Source: a virus. From it: a stretch of 37,932 bases of DNA. Positions 16,601 through 24,364 of the stretch are shown piece by piece. Numbering within the stretch: position 1 is the first letter of the stretch; each line of letters opens with the position of its first letter. The notes below the pieces were generated by a model. It ran no database searches, was not told the DNA's origin, and saw only the letters and a program-made list of their open reading frames with translations. The position numbers were made by a program, and so were the translations under genes. The stretch spans positions 1-37,932 of the IMG/VR virus record IMGVR_UViG_3300035670_000627. The stretch is one strand, 5' to 3'.

Positions 16601-19600
16601 AACCTGATGACCGACCTGATGTACCTGAAGTACCTGAGATTCCTGAAGAGCCAGATGAAGCAGAAGAACCAGATGAACCACTACGGCCTGAAGAACCATT
16701 TGTACCTGAAGAACCAGATGATTGACCTGAAGATCCTGAAGAACCACTACGACCTGAAGTACCTGAAGCACCAGATGAGCCAGTTGATCCTGAAGAAGCT
16801 GATGAGCCACTTCTACCTGAAGCACCTGATGAACCTGAAGAGGCGCTTGAAGCTGATGAGCCACTCCGACCTGATGTTCCACTAGCACCTGAAGAACCAG
16901 ATGAACCTGAGGATGCTGATCTACCTGATACTCCATCTATACCTGTTGTACCTGAAGAGGCGCTTGTACCTGAAGTACCTGAGTTACCAGAAGAGCCTGA
17001 TGAAGCTGAAGAACCACTTCTACCATTTGCCCCTGATGAACCACTTGAACCAGAAGAACCACTTGAACCTTTAGTACCACTTGAACCACTTGAAGATGAA
17101 GAAGAACTTGAGCCACTTCTACCAGAACTGCCTGAAGCACCTGAGGAACCTGATGATCCTGAAGAGCCTGATGACCGGCCTGAAGTGCCTGAAGAACCAC
17201 TCCGGCCTGAAGAACCAGATGATGCTGAAGATCCACTACGACCTGAGGATCCATTAGTTCCTGAAGAGCCTGATGACCGGCCTGAAGAACCTGAGGAACC
17301 ACTTCTTCCTGAGGTACCACTTGAACCTGAAGAGCCAGATGAACCTGAAGATCCTGAAGAGGCTGATCTACCTGATACTCCATCTATACCTGTAGTTCCT
17401 GAAGAAGCTGAAGTTCCTGATGTGGCTGAGACACCTGATGATCCACTCCGACCATTTGATCCACTTGTTCCGGTTGAACCACTGGATGCACTAGAACCAC
17501 TTCTACCAGATAAGCCTGATGAACCCGATGTACCTGAAGAAGCACTAGAAGCACTTGAGCCACTTCTACCAGATAGACCTGAAGAACCATTTGAACCTGA
17601 ACTTCCTGAAGAACCTGAGGTGCCTGAAGATTGGCCTGAAGTACCAGAAGAACCGCTCCGGCCTGAAGAACCTGATGAGCCTGAAGAACCACTTGAACCT
17701 CGGGTACCACTTGAACCTGATGAGGCTGAAGAAGAGCTTGAGCCGCTTCTACCAGATGTACCTGAAGCACCTGATGAGCCAGATGAACCTGAAGAACCAC
17801 TTGAAGCAGATCTACCACTTAAACCATCAATACCAGTTGTACCTGAAGAGGCGCTTGTACCTGAAGTACCTGAGTTACCAGAAGAGCCTGATGAAGCTGA
17901 AGAGCCACTACGGCCTGAAGTTCCAGCTGAACCACTTGATCCAGAAGATGCACTTGAGGCACTTGAGCCACTTCTAGCAGAGGTACCTGATGAGCCTGAA
18001 GAGCCTGATGAACCTGATGAACCACTAGTGCCACTCACACCTGAAGCACCTGAGGCACCTGATATACCAGATGAGCCTGAACTACCTGATGAAGCTGATG
18101 AACCACTCCGACCCGCAACTCCATCTATGCCTGTAGTTCCTGAAGAACCTGAAGTAGCAGATGTTCCTGAAGAACCTGAAGATGCTGAAGAAGCACTTGA
18201 ACCACTTCTGCCTGATAAACCTGATGAACCTGATGTCCCTGAAGATGCAGATGAAGCACTAGATCCACTTCTTCCTGATAAACCTGAAGAACCAGATGAA
18301 GCACTTGAAGCTGAAGAACCGCTCCGACCTGAAGAACCAGAAGTACCTGCTGAACCTGATGAAGCAGATGAGCCGGATGAGGCTGATCTACCTGCTACTC
18401 CATCTATACCTGAGGTACCTGATGAACCTGAGGTAGCTGAAGTACCACTTGAGCCTGATGATGCTGAAGAAGCACTTGAACCACTTCTTCCTGATAAACC
18501 TGAAGAACCAGATGAAGCTGATGAGCCTGAACTTCCTGAAGTGCCAGATGAAGCACTTGTAGCACTTGAGCCACTTCTACCAGACAAACCAGATGAACCT
18601 GAGGAACCAGATGAGGCAGACGATGCTGAAGTTCCGCTTGAACCTGAAGTTCCACTTGAACCAGATGAGGCTGAAGCTCCTGATACGCCATCTATACCTG
18701 AAGTTCCAGATGAACCTGAGGTAGCAGATGTTCCTGATGAACCTGAACTACCTGATGAAGCACTTGATGCTGAGGAACCACTACGACCTGATAAGCCAGA
18801 TGAACCAGTTGAACCTGAGGATGCACTTGAAGCTGAAGATCCACTACGACCTGAGGCTCCTGATGAACCTGAAGATGCACTTGAGGCTGAAGAACCACTC
18901 CGACCTGATAAGCCATTAGAGCCTGCTGAACCAGCAGAACCACTAGAAGCGGATGAACCACTTTTACCAGCGACACCATCTATACCAGTTGTACCTGATG
19001 ATCCTGAAGTACCTGAAGTACCTGAATTACCAGATGAACCACTTGAAGCGGATGAACCGCTACGACCTGATAAGCCATTAGAACCAGCAGAGCCTGATGA
19101 ACCACTTGAAGCTGATCTACCAGCAACCCCATCTATACCTGTGGTACCAGATGAACCTGAAGTACCTGATGTTCCTGATGAACCAGATGAAGCTGAAGAG
19201 CCACTTCTACCTGATAGACCTGTTGAGCCTGAAGATCCACTTGAACCTGAAGAAGCTGAAGCTCCTGCTAGACCATCTATACCTGAAGTTCCTGATGAAC
19301 CTGATGTGGCTGAAGTACCAGATGAACCTGAACTACCTGAAGATGCAGATGATCCACTTCTACCTGCTGAACCTGCTGAACCAGCTGAACCGCTTGAAGC
19401 ACTTGAGGCTGATCTTCCAGCTACACCATCAACACCTGTTGTACCTGAAGAACCTGAAGTTCCACTAGTACCAGAAGAACCAGATGAGGATGATGAACCA
19501 CTTCTACCTGCTGAACCTGTAGAACCAGATGAACCAGAACTACCACTTGAAGCTGAAGCACCTGCAATTCCATCAATACCTGTTGTACCAGATGAACCGC

Positions 19601-20585
19601 TTGTTCCTGAAGTACCAGATGTGCCTGAAGAACCAGATGAAGCTGATGAGCCGCTTCTACCAGCTGAGCCAGTAGAACCAGCAGAACCACTTGAACCTGA
19701 TGAAGCAGATCTTCCAGCTACACCATCAACACCTGCTGTACCTGAAGAGCCTGAGGTAGCTGAAGTGCCAGATGTGCCTGATGAACCAGATGAAGCAGAA
19801 GAGCCTGAAGAGCCTGAACTGCCTGAGGAACCACTTGAGCCTGAAGAAGCGGAGGCACCTGCTACTCCATCTATACCAGTTGTACCAGATGAACCTGAAG
19901 TACCAGAAGTAGCTGAGGAACCAGAGGATGCAGAAGAACCACTTCTACCTGAAGAACCAGATGAACCTGAACTACCAGAAGAGCCAGATGAAGCAGATTT
20001 ACCTGCTACACCATCAACACCTGTTGTGCCTGAAGAGCCTGAGGTAGCTGAGGTTCCTGAAGTACCCGATGAGCCACTTGAACCTGAAGTTCCTGAGGAA
20101 CCACTTGTTCCACTTGAGCCTGAAGAACTTGAAGAGCCTGATTTACCATCAACTCCATCTACACCACTTGTACCTGAACTTCCACTAGTTCCTGAAGAAC
20201 CACTTCTGCCTGATGAACCTGCAGATCCAGCTGAACCACTTGAACCAGCTGAACCACTTGAGCCTGAAGTATTTGAATTACCAGATGAACCACCATTACC
20301 AGATGAACCTGAAGTGGTTGAAGTACCTGTTGAACCTGATGAACCAGATGAACCTGAGGTGCCTGATGAATTACTAAATCCTGATGAGCCTGAAGTACCT
20401 GATGAACCAGTACCACCCGTTCCACCTTTTACATATCTTACTTGTTTAGACTGAGGATTTAAAACAAGAGTATAATCATCAGTAGAACCAGTAGGAATCG
20501 AAAAAAGATAGAGGTCATTTTTAATGACACTATCTTGTCCCGAATTTTGTTTCTTCTGATTAGTATATCTTTTATTCTCAGCCAT
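13689..20585 (-). CDS. Giant Gly-X-Ser collagen-like tail/head fibre protein
   Basis: This is a 2298-residue protein. The head (1-53) is a short basic and mixed domain, probably the virion attachment. Residues about 54-1952 have Gly at nearly every third position with Ser dominant in the other two (GSS, GTS, GRS, SSS, ASS triplets), which is collagen-like spacing but almost without proline. About 18 copies of a G(I/V)DG(V/L/I) insert punctuate the rod. The C-terminal 346 residues are a globular fibre-tip region with repeated modules such as GRVGVGNNNP and GSRVGITKVNP, common in Bacteroidota phage and surface fibres, and a final strand VFAIPMYQT. It is a likely adhesin or receptor-binding fibre, followed by a glycosylation operon. 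Whether it is attached to the tail or the head is not known. Confidence 0.88.
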   Translation of the reverse strand: MAENKRYTNQKKQNSGQDSVIKNDLYLFSIPTGSTDDYTLVLNPQSKQVRYVKGGTGGTGSSGTSGSSGFSNSSGTSGSSGSSGSTGTSTTSGSSGNGGSSGNSNTSGSSGSAGSSGSAGSAGSSGRSGSSGTSGSSGTSGVDGVDGKSGSSSSSGSSGTSGSSGTSGSSGSSGTSGTSATSGSSGTTGVDGVAGKSASSGSSGSSGSSGSSGRSGSSASSGSSATSGTSGSSGTTGIDGVAGASASSGSSGSSGSSGSSGSSASSGSSGTSGTSATSGSSGTAGVDGVAGRSASSGSSGSAGSTGSAGRSGSSASSGSSGTSGTSGTSGSSGTTGIDGIAGASASSGSSGSSGSTGSAGRSGSSSSSGSSGTSGTSGSSGTTGVDGVAGRSASSASSGSAGSAGSAGRSGSSASSGSSGSSGTSATSGSSGTSGIDGLAGASASSGSSGSSGSTGLSGRSGSSASSGSSGTSGTSGSSGTTGIDGVAGRSASSGSSGSAGSNGLSGRSGSSASSGSSGNSGTSGTSGSSGTTGIDGVAGKSGSSASSGSAGSAGSNGLSGRSGSSASSASSGSSGASGRSGSSASSASSGSTGSSGLSGRSGSSASSASSGSSGSSGTSATSGSSGTSGIDGVSGASASSGSSGTSGSSGTSASSASSGSSGSSGLSGRSGSSATSASSGTSGSSGSSASSGSSGLSGRSGSSASSASSGSSGTSATSGSSGTSGIDGVAGRSASSGSSASSGSAGTSGSSGRSGSSASSASSGSSGLSGRSGSSASSASSGTSGSSGLSGRSGSSASSASSGSSGTSATSGSSGTTGIDGVAGRSGSSASSGSSGSSGISGASGASGVSGTSGSSGSSGSSGSSGTSARSGSSASSASSGSSGSAGTSGRSGSSASSGSSGNSGTSGTSASSGTTGIDGLSGRSASSGSSGSSGSSGASGTSGRSGSSSSSASSGSSGTRGSSGSSGSSGSSGRSGSSGTSGQSSGTSGSSGSSGSNGSSGLSGRSGSSASSASSGTSGSSGLSGRSGSSASSGSTGTSGSNGRSGSSGVSATSGTSASSGTTGIDGVSGRSASSGSSGSSGSSGSSGTSGRSGSSGSSGRSSGSSGTNGSSGRSGSSASSGSSGRSGSSGTSGRSSGSSGSSGSSGASGSSGRSGSSSSSSSSGSSGTKGSSGSSGSSGSSGANGRSGSSASSGSSGNSGTSGTSASSGTTGIDGVSGRSASSGSSGSSGASGTSGRSGSSASSASSGSSGASGRSGSSASSGSTGSSGASGTSGRSGSSGSSGQSSGSSGTNGSSGRSGSSGSSASSGSSGISGTSGTSGRSSGSSGTNGSSGRSGSSGSSGSSGRSGSSGSSGKSSGSSGTNGSSGRSGSSGSSGSSGNSGTSGTSGRSSGSSGSSGSSGASGRSGSSASSSSSGSSGISGRSGSSASSGSSGSSGANGRSGSSALSATSGTSGSSGTTGIDGVSGRSASSGSSGTSGSSGLSGRSGSSASSASSGSSGASGRSGSSASSASSGSSGISGRSGSSASSGSSGSSGANGRSGSSALSGTSGSSGTSGSSGIDGVNGVSGSNATSGSSGSSGSKGSSGSSGSSGSTGLSGRSGSSSSSGSTGSSGASGRSGSSASSGSTGSSGVNGRSGSSASSATSGTSGSSGTTGIDGVSGRAASSGSSGSSGSSGTSGRSGSSGTSGRSSGSSGTNGSSGRSGSSASSGSSGVSGTSGTSGRSSGSSGTNGSSGRSGSSGSSGNSGTSGTSGRSSGSSGTNGSSGRSGSSASSGSSGNSGTSGTSGRSSGSSGTNGSSGRSGSSASSGSSGNSGTSGTSGRSSGSSGTNGSSGRSGSSGSSGTSGRSGSSGSSGRSSGSSGTNGSSGRSGSSASSGSSGNSGTSGTSGRSSGSSGTNGSSGRSGSSGSSGISGISRSNGSSGSSGSSGTAGRSGSSGSSGSSGVSGLFASAGISGNVFGVFPRFAVYASSSNTIQSTNLVYYDLTNNEVGISPGAFTTASAQPSALLHVSGASAAPLFQVGSPADSTAFFVSGSGRVGVGNNNPLKEFMVTSPGSTDGIGLNGANNPAFTILESGTTRGYSPAFATTAGSFSTDAAARDFIYRVEASTQRILFNMNGGTGGSTLALTGSRVGITKVNPTGAFHINTSEQIALQIDSATVNNILFVSRSGAVTVGLGAHPTFHNHKFMVFSGSISLRGPNDPNFSYRLNDTGSTNRNALFVSSSNYLSVGNIGYTGIELFHTSSFGNAYIPTGEYLVNSIYSNIEDNDVLGTPDKWLAVRVNNAVFAIPMYQT
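14730..20420 (-). repeat. Degenerate 9-nt-periodic Gly-X-Ser coding repeat
   Basis: About 5.7 kb of imperfect triplet-codon repeats encode the fibre rod. Synonymous codons vary (GGT/GGA/GGC and TCA/TCT/AGT/AGC), so long exact DNA repeats are limited, although blocks such as those encoding SSGTNGSSGRSG recur about a dozen times at 14.8-16.8 kb. The low complexity leaves other frames open and could hide assembly collapse or recombination. Confidence 0.85.
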
Positions 20586-20614
20586 GTAATTAGACTTACA
20601 TCTTACAGTTTATG

Positions 20615-20621
20615 ATAAATA
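20615..20621 (-). promoter_or_regulatory. TATTTAT leader element, giant fibre gene
   Basis: The coding strand reads TTTTAATATTTATCATAAAC, with a 29-nt spacer to the ATG at 20585, the longest of the set. The leader also contains an in-frame-less ATG-TAA minimal frame just before the real start. Confidence 0.6.
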
Positions 20622-20642
20622 TTAAAAAGTAAAACGGACGTC

Positions 20643-21497
20643 TTACTTAGGCAACTTTGATACAATTTCTGTGGAGAAGATTGCCTTTGTTTTATCAAAG
20701 TACTTATTTATGGCTGATAAATCTTTTTGTGGTACCTCAGGTGCTATCTGTCCATATAAAGTCAGGTTAAAATTGGCTTTAACCGACCTAAGGCTGTCTT
20801 GCACTAATTCTGTGGGTGTTTGGATTGAATTGATACTAACACGGAATTTATAACGTTCTGGGTCTCCCCAGTAAGTATCTGAGGCATAATTTATGGCTTC
20901 AACTATCTTGTTTAGTTGGTCTACATAGTAAGTAGATACAATACAAGAGTAAGTTACATTAACAAAATCAGGCATAACCACCGCGTAATATTCTTTTTGT
21001 GGTTTAACACCATTTAAAACATCAAAACTGTTATAAGCATTTCGAGCTGTATATCTTTTTTCAAAGATTTGATAGTTGTTAGGAGTGTTAGCATCTAATT
21101 TGTTACCAAAACTTCTAACTTTTTCTATACTATCTCTTTTAAATACAATTAGAGGAAGCATTATTGCTCCATTCTTATCTTTATAGTATCCATCACGTTG
21201 AACTGATTTCCATCTTTCAGGGGAACCATAGATAACAGGGACCTCTATTCTTTCTCCATTTTGTAAGACATAAGGCTTGATTATATTTTTCATGTAATAC
21301 AATACTGCCTCATCTATGTCTTTGATACCAATAGAAAAGAGTTTAGCATCATCTCCTTCCCAAGATATTTTTGTGCCTCTATTTTTATCAGTTGGAATGG
21401 CTGCATTAGGATTCCCATACTGAGGGTAAGTAGGTATATGCTGCTCCTCAGATAATTGTCTTTGTGTTTTAGGGACGGGTTTTCTATAGTTTGCCAT
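20643..21497 (-). CDS. Tail completion / sheath terminator-like protein (gp15 position)
   Basis: This 284-residue soluble protein contains IKDIDEAVLYYMKNIIKPYV and VPVIYGSPERWKSVQRDGYY, then GAIMLPLIVFKRDSIEK, a pattern I associate with a conserved structural protein of marine T4-type phages. A C-terminal beta region ends in SVKANFNLTLYGQIAPE. It directly follows the gp14-like neck gene (the start ATG shares bases with the preceding stop region) and precedes the giant fibre. By order (13-14-15) it is the best candidate for tail terminator gp15, but the sequence alone does not prove this. A gp3-like role is the alternative. Confidence 0.6.
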   Translation of the reverse strand: MANYRKPVPKTQRQLSEEQHIPTYPQYGNPNAAIPTDKNRGTKISWEGDDAKLFSIGIKDIDEAVLYYMKNIIKPYVLQNGERIEVPVIYGSPERWKSVQRDGYYKDKNGAIMLPLIVFKRDSIEKVRSFGNKLDANTPNNYQIFEKRYTARNAYNSFDVLNGVKPQKEYYAVVMPDFVNVTYSCIVSTYYVDQLNKIVEAINYASDTYWGDPERYKFRVSINSIQTPTELVQDSLRSVKANFNLTLYGQIAPEVPQKDLSAINKYFDKTKAIFSTEIVSKLPK

Positions 21498-22033
21498 TAT
21501 GTTCTTTCTTTACTTAGTCCAACCTTATCAGCAGGTACATAAATTGTTTGACATATAATAGAGACATTATATCCAAATTCATCTAAATCAGTCTCTAATG
21601 GATTAGGATTATTAGGATAATCTGGGTTTTTGCCTACAAAGTATTGGGCTTCATTTACATTAGTGACCTCATAATATGATTCCTGCCATAGAATTATATC
21701 ACCTACCTCAGGTACTACATCCTCTGTCATGTTTGTATAACCTAAAGAACCAGTTAATAGATCATCTCTTAAAAATCTAAAAGTAGGTCTCCAAGAAAAA
21801 TCAACACCCATAGTATCCGCAGTAAAAGTTTGTTCTGGGATTTCAATTAAGGCATAAAGAAGGAAAGGGCCATTATATATTTTAGTCTCTGAGGCTTCCC
21901 CATACATGTTGAATTGAGTCTCATTTAACTGTAACTGGTATAAGGCACATTGTTGAGAGATAATATTATGCATCAACTCACGGTTGATGTATCTAAACAT
22001 ACTTATGTCTCGAGCCTGTCCAAAGAGAGCCAT
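21497..22033 (-). CDS. Neck protein (T4 gp14-like)
   Basis: This is a 178-residue protein. The N-terminal basic amphipathic region is followed by FNMYGEASETKIYNGP (41-56) and later GDIILWQESYYEV (111-123) with AQYFVGKNPDYPNNP. The YGE-x-x-x-K-x-Y and GD-(I/L)-I-x(n)-E-V elements resemble gp14 of T4 and cyanophages, which joins the head portal to the tail. It is shorter than T4 gp14 (256 aa). Its neighbours, with 1-nt overlaps on both sides, are a small protein after the gp13-like gene and the gp15-position gene, consistent with a neck operon. Confidence 0.6.
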   Translation of the reverse strand: MALFGQARDISMFRYINRELMHNIISQQCALYQLQLNETQFNMYGEASETKIYNGPFLLYALIEIPEQTFTADTMGVDFSWRPTFRFLRDDLLTGSLGYTNMTEDVVPEVGDIILWQESYYEVTNVNEAQYFVGKNPDYPNNPNPLETDLDEFGYNVSIICQTIYVPADKVGLSKERT

Positions 22034-22377
22034 TATAAACGTTTTAGAGTTTCTAAGTTAAAGTCTACAGATCTAACACCAGGTACTTTTAAGTCATTTC
22101 TTTCATAGTCAGACTGTAAAATATCTTTTTTAAATTTTTCTATGTCTTTTTTAGGTTCATTAGTTCTACTAACAAACTTAAGTTCAAACTTAGTTATTTC
22201 AGTATCCTCTCTTTGAGGAATATCATCTGGGGTGATATTGTTTAGTACTGTAACTTTTCTAATACCTCTAATTTGGTTTAAAATGTCACTAATGTTTTCA
22301 TCTTTAGAGGAAACTAAAGAACCCTCAATCTGGTATGTGTTGAGGATTTCATTTAGTAGATCTTTTAACTGCATCAT
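22033..22377 (-). CDS. Small neck-operon protein (114 aa)
   Basis: This 114-residue charged protein has an N-terminal helix (MMQLKDLLNEILNTYQIEG), a Ser/Asp-rich linker and a beta strand-rich centre with repeated K-F-E-L-K-F-type strands (TEITKFELKFVSR), ending in VPGVRSVDFNLETLKRL. It starts at a TAATG junction with the gp13-like gene and overlaps the gp14-like start by one base, so it is translationally coupled to both. The ferredoxin-like pattern could suit a virion joining protein or chaperone. The family is not recognised. Confidence 0.65.
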   Translation of the reverse strand: MMQLKDLLNEILNTYQIEGSLVSSKDENISDILNQIRGIRKVTVLNNITPDDIPQREDTEITKFELKFVSRTNEPKKDIEKFKKDILQSDYERNDLKVPGVRSVDFNLETLKRL

Positions 22378-23576
22378 TATCCTATAAAAATTACCATTGG
22401 TGATTTATTCAATTCACTTTGAGCATGATCTGATTCATTCTTTCTTCTTTGAAGTAAAGCTTCACGAGATGTTTCATCAAAGTATGCTCTTAATTTTTCA
22501 ATTAAAGCATTTTTATCTGCTGTTGCTGAAGCTAGAAGATCAGATTGGTTTAGAGTTACAGTATCACCTGGAATAGGAATGGTTGAGTATTTACCTCTAA
22601 CATATCCTAACATTTCTTTAACTAGAGCTAAAGTATATTCAAATATCCAAGCACGTCCAATTGAATTGATTTGAGCATAAATTGGATTATTATAGTTAGC
22701 ATTTGAAACATTTGATACTTGACCCGGAGATTGAGTAATAGAATCAGCTAAACGTTCATCCTTAAGTAAATACTGGAACCAGAAATGTACACCATTATCT
22801 GAATCTGTTGGTACTGGGAATATTCTTAGTTTGTTATTAATTAATTGAAAACTAAAGGCAGACATTAAGACTGTATCAGCCATTTCTACTTCTTGTATAG
22901 CTCCAACATTATAAGAAAGTGGAGTGATAAACCAGTTTGAACCGTATCCGTAACCAGCTACACCACCTAAACCCCCAAAGAAAGTACCCCAACCAGCACC
23001 TAAACCAATACCACCACCATAGTAATAGTCAGCAGAGGCAGGAACACCTTGATAGAATACTTGTTTAACTTCTAAATTACTACCTGAAATTCCTCTAGCT
23101 TGAGCCCATTCATCTAAATCATAGTCTTGTTGTGAACCAGTTAAGATAACTGATCCAGAATACCAATTCACATTTCCTCCTACTCCTGCTTCAGTTCCGT
23201 ATTGTTCTGAAATACGGATAATGTTTGCCATTGAAGGAGTAATAATAGCTTGATTTAAATTAGAAGAAGTTAAAGAACCCTCTAAGTTTAAGTAATTATC
23301 TCTTAAACGATAAGCATATAATTCATTACCATAAACAGTTACTGCTTCTTCAAAAGCAGTCCAGAATTGGATATCTTGCAATTCCACATTCTCAATAGGG
23401 TATCCTAAACGTCTAGCACAAAAGTTAGCTACCTTATCAGCGTCTGCCTTAAAGTCAGCATCACCATCATAAAACCCAAACGCAGTAGGTGAACTACCAG
23501 TTGAAGGGGTATTATAATATGATGCTGATACACTAGCAAAAGAGCTAGAACCAGGCCAAATTGGAATGTTTGCCAT
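22377..23576 (-). CDS. Neck protein (T4 gp13-like head completion)
   Basis: This is a 399-residue protein; T4 gp13 has 309. The N-terminal part contains FCARRLGYPIENVELQDIQF and WTAFEEAVTVYGNELY, a helical connector-type segment. The C-terminal part has EYTLALVKEMLGYVRGKY, IPIPGDTVTLNQSDLLA and KLRAYFDETSREALLQRR, the pattern seen in gp13-like neck proteins of marine T4-type phages. The middle carries an unusual Gly/Tyr-rich insert (YYYGGGIGLGAGWGTFFGG) that may explain the extra length. It heads the neck operon and has a TATTTAT element 11 nt before the start. The identity is reasonably supported by sequence and order. Confidence 0.62.
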   Translation of the reverse strand: MANIPIWPGSSSFASVSASYYNTPSTGSSPTAFGFYDGDADFKADADKVANFCARRLGYPIENVELQDIQFWTAFEEAVTVYGNELYAYRLRDNYLNLEGSLTSSNLNQAIITPSMANIIRISEQYGTEAGVGGNVNWYSGSVILTGSQQDYDLDEWAQARGISGSNLEVKQVFYQGVPASADYYYGGGIGLGAGWGTFFGGLGGVAGYGYGSNWFITPLSYNVGAIQEVEMADTVLMSAFSFQLINNKLRIFPVPTDSDNGVHFWFQYLLKDERLADSITQSPGQVSNVSNANYNNPIYAQINSIGRAWIFEYTLALVKEMLGYVRGKYSTIPIPGDTVTLNQSDLLASATADKNALIEKLRAYFDETSREALLQRRKNESDHAQSELNKSPMVIFIG

Positions 23577-23587
23577 GCTTTTTTGTT

Positions 23588-23594
23588 ATAAATA
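23588..23594 (-). promoter_or_regulatory. TATTTAT leader element, neck operon
   Basis: The coding strand reads TTCAATATTTATAACAAAAA, with an 11-nt spacer to the ATG at 23576. It sits just after the PhoH stop at 23606. Confidence 0.62.
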
Positions 23595-23605
23595 TTGAAG
23601 GAAAA

Positions 23606-24337
23606 TTAATTCTTCCTACCACTTGAACCTGAATTACCTAAAGAGATTCCTTGTTCAGCAGCTTCTTCATAGTAACTAATAAGATCTTCTACAATTGGAT
23701 GTCTGTGATTTGTCTTAAGAGAAATAGCACACAGGTCCTTTATCTTTTTAGCTGCAGTGTACAGAAATCTAAAACCAGAATCACGCTTGGATTTTAAGTC
23801 TACTTGATTATCGTCTCCACAAATGATCATTTTACTTCGTAAACCTAAACGGGTTACAATCATTTCCATTTGCTCGTGTGTTACGTTTTGGGCTTCATCC
23901 ACTATTACGATTGAATCTAAAAATGTACGACCTCGCATAAACGATAAAGGTACTATCTCGATCTGACCATTGGTTATGAGTTGTTCCACTTTAATCTTGT
24001 CATATAACGCGTACATATTCTGGTATATAGGTTGTACCCACGGGTCCATTTTCTCGCGTAAATCACCGGGTAGAAACCCTATTTCTTCTTTTGATACTGT
24101 AGGTCTGGTGATAATAACCTTTTCAGCTTCTTTCATAAACAGCTTCTCTAGAGCTATTTGACACGCTAAAAATGTTTTACCTGATCCGGCTGAACCAGCT
24201 AACAACGTAACTGTATGTTGTAATATTTTTGCTTTGGCTTCTTTTTGTTCTGAATTTAATTCGGTTTTAAACTTGATAGGAGTTTTGGGTTTGCGCTTTT
24301 CCTGGAAGATTTGATCTTCGTGGTGGTGTGAAGCCAT
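23606..24337 (-). CDS. phoH: PhoH-like P-loop ATPase
   Basis: This 243-residue single-domain PhoH protein is of the type frequently found in marine phages. Walker A is GSAGSGKT (48-55), Walker B is IVIVDEAQN (143-151), and VIITRPTVSKEEIGFLPGDL (74-93) and the later LKTNHRH are family signatures. Activity is ATP binding and hydrolysis, possibly with RNA; its role in phage infection is unsettled despite the historic link to phosphate starvation. It lies between a fibre-like gene and the neck operon, an unusual place for a non-structural gene but seen in other phages. The tail GNSGSSGRKN is short and disordered. Confidence 0.93.
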   Translation of the reverse strand: MASHHHEDQIFQEKRKPKTPIKFKTELNSEQKEAKAKILQHTVTLLAGSAGSGKTFLACQIALEKLFMKEAEKVIITRPTVSKEEIGFLPGDLREKMDPWVQPIYQNMYALYDKIKVEQLITNGQIEIVPLSFMRGRTFLDSIVIVDEAQNVTHEQMEMIVTRLGLRSKMIICGDDNQVDLKSKRDSGFRFLYTAAKKIKDLCAISLKTNHRHPIVEDLISYYEEAAEQGISLGNSGSSGRKN

Positions 24338-24364
24338 AAAATAAAAATTGGGTTAGACAAAAAT

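Noticed and set aside
14825-17818. Several other minus-strand frames rich in Val, Gln, Leu and His within the fibre region
   Set aside because: Out-of-frame readings of the same repeat; the low-complexity periodicity leaves all frames open.
14730-20420. Repetitive DNA resembling a CRISPR array or tandem satellite
   Set aside because: Repeats are codon-periodic and degenerate with no constant direct repeat or unique spacers, and they encode a continuous protein frame.
17185-20454. A 1089-codon open frame on the plus strand, antisense to the fibre gene, plus a 604-codon one at 14911-16725, rich in Pro, Glu and Asp
   Set aside because: They are shadows of the Gly-Ser triplet repeat: the reverse complement of the Gly and Ser codons gives Glu-Pro-type codons and avoids stops. 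They lack a start context and a leader, and no other gene in the window is on this strand.
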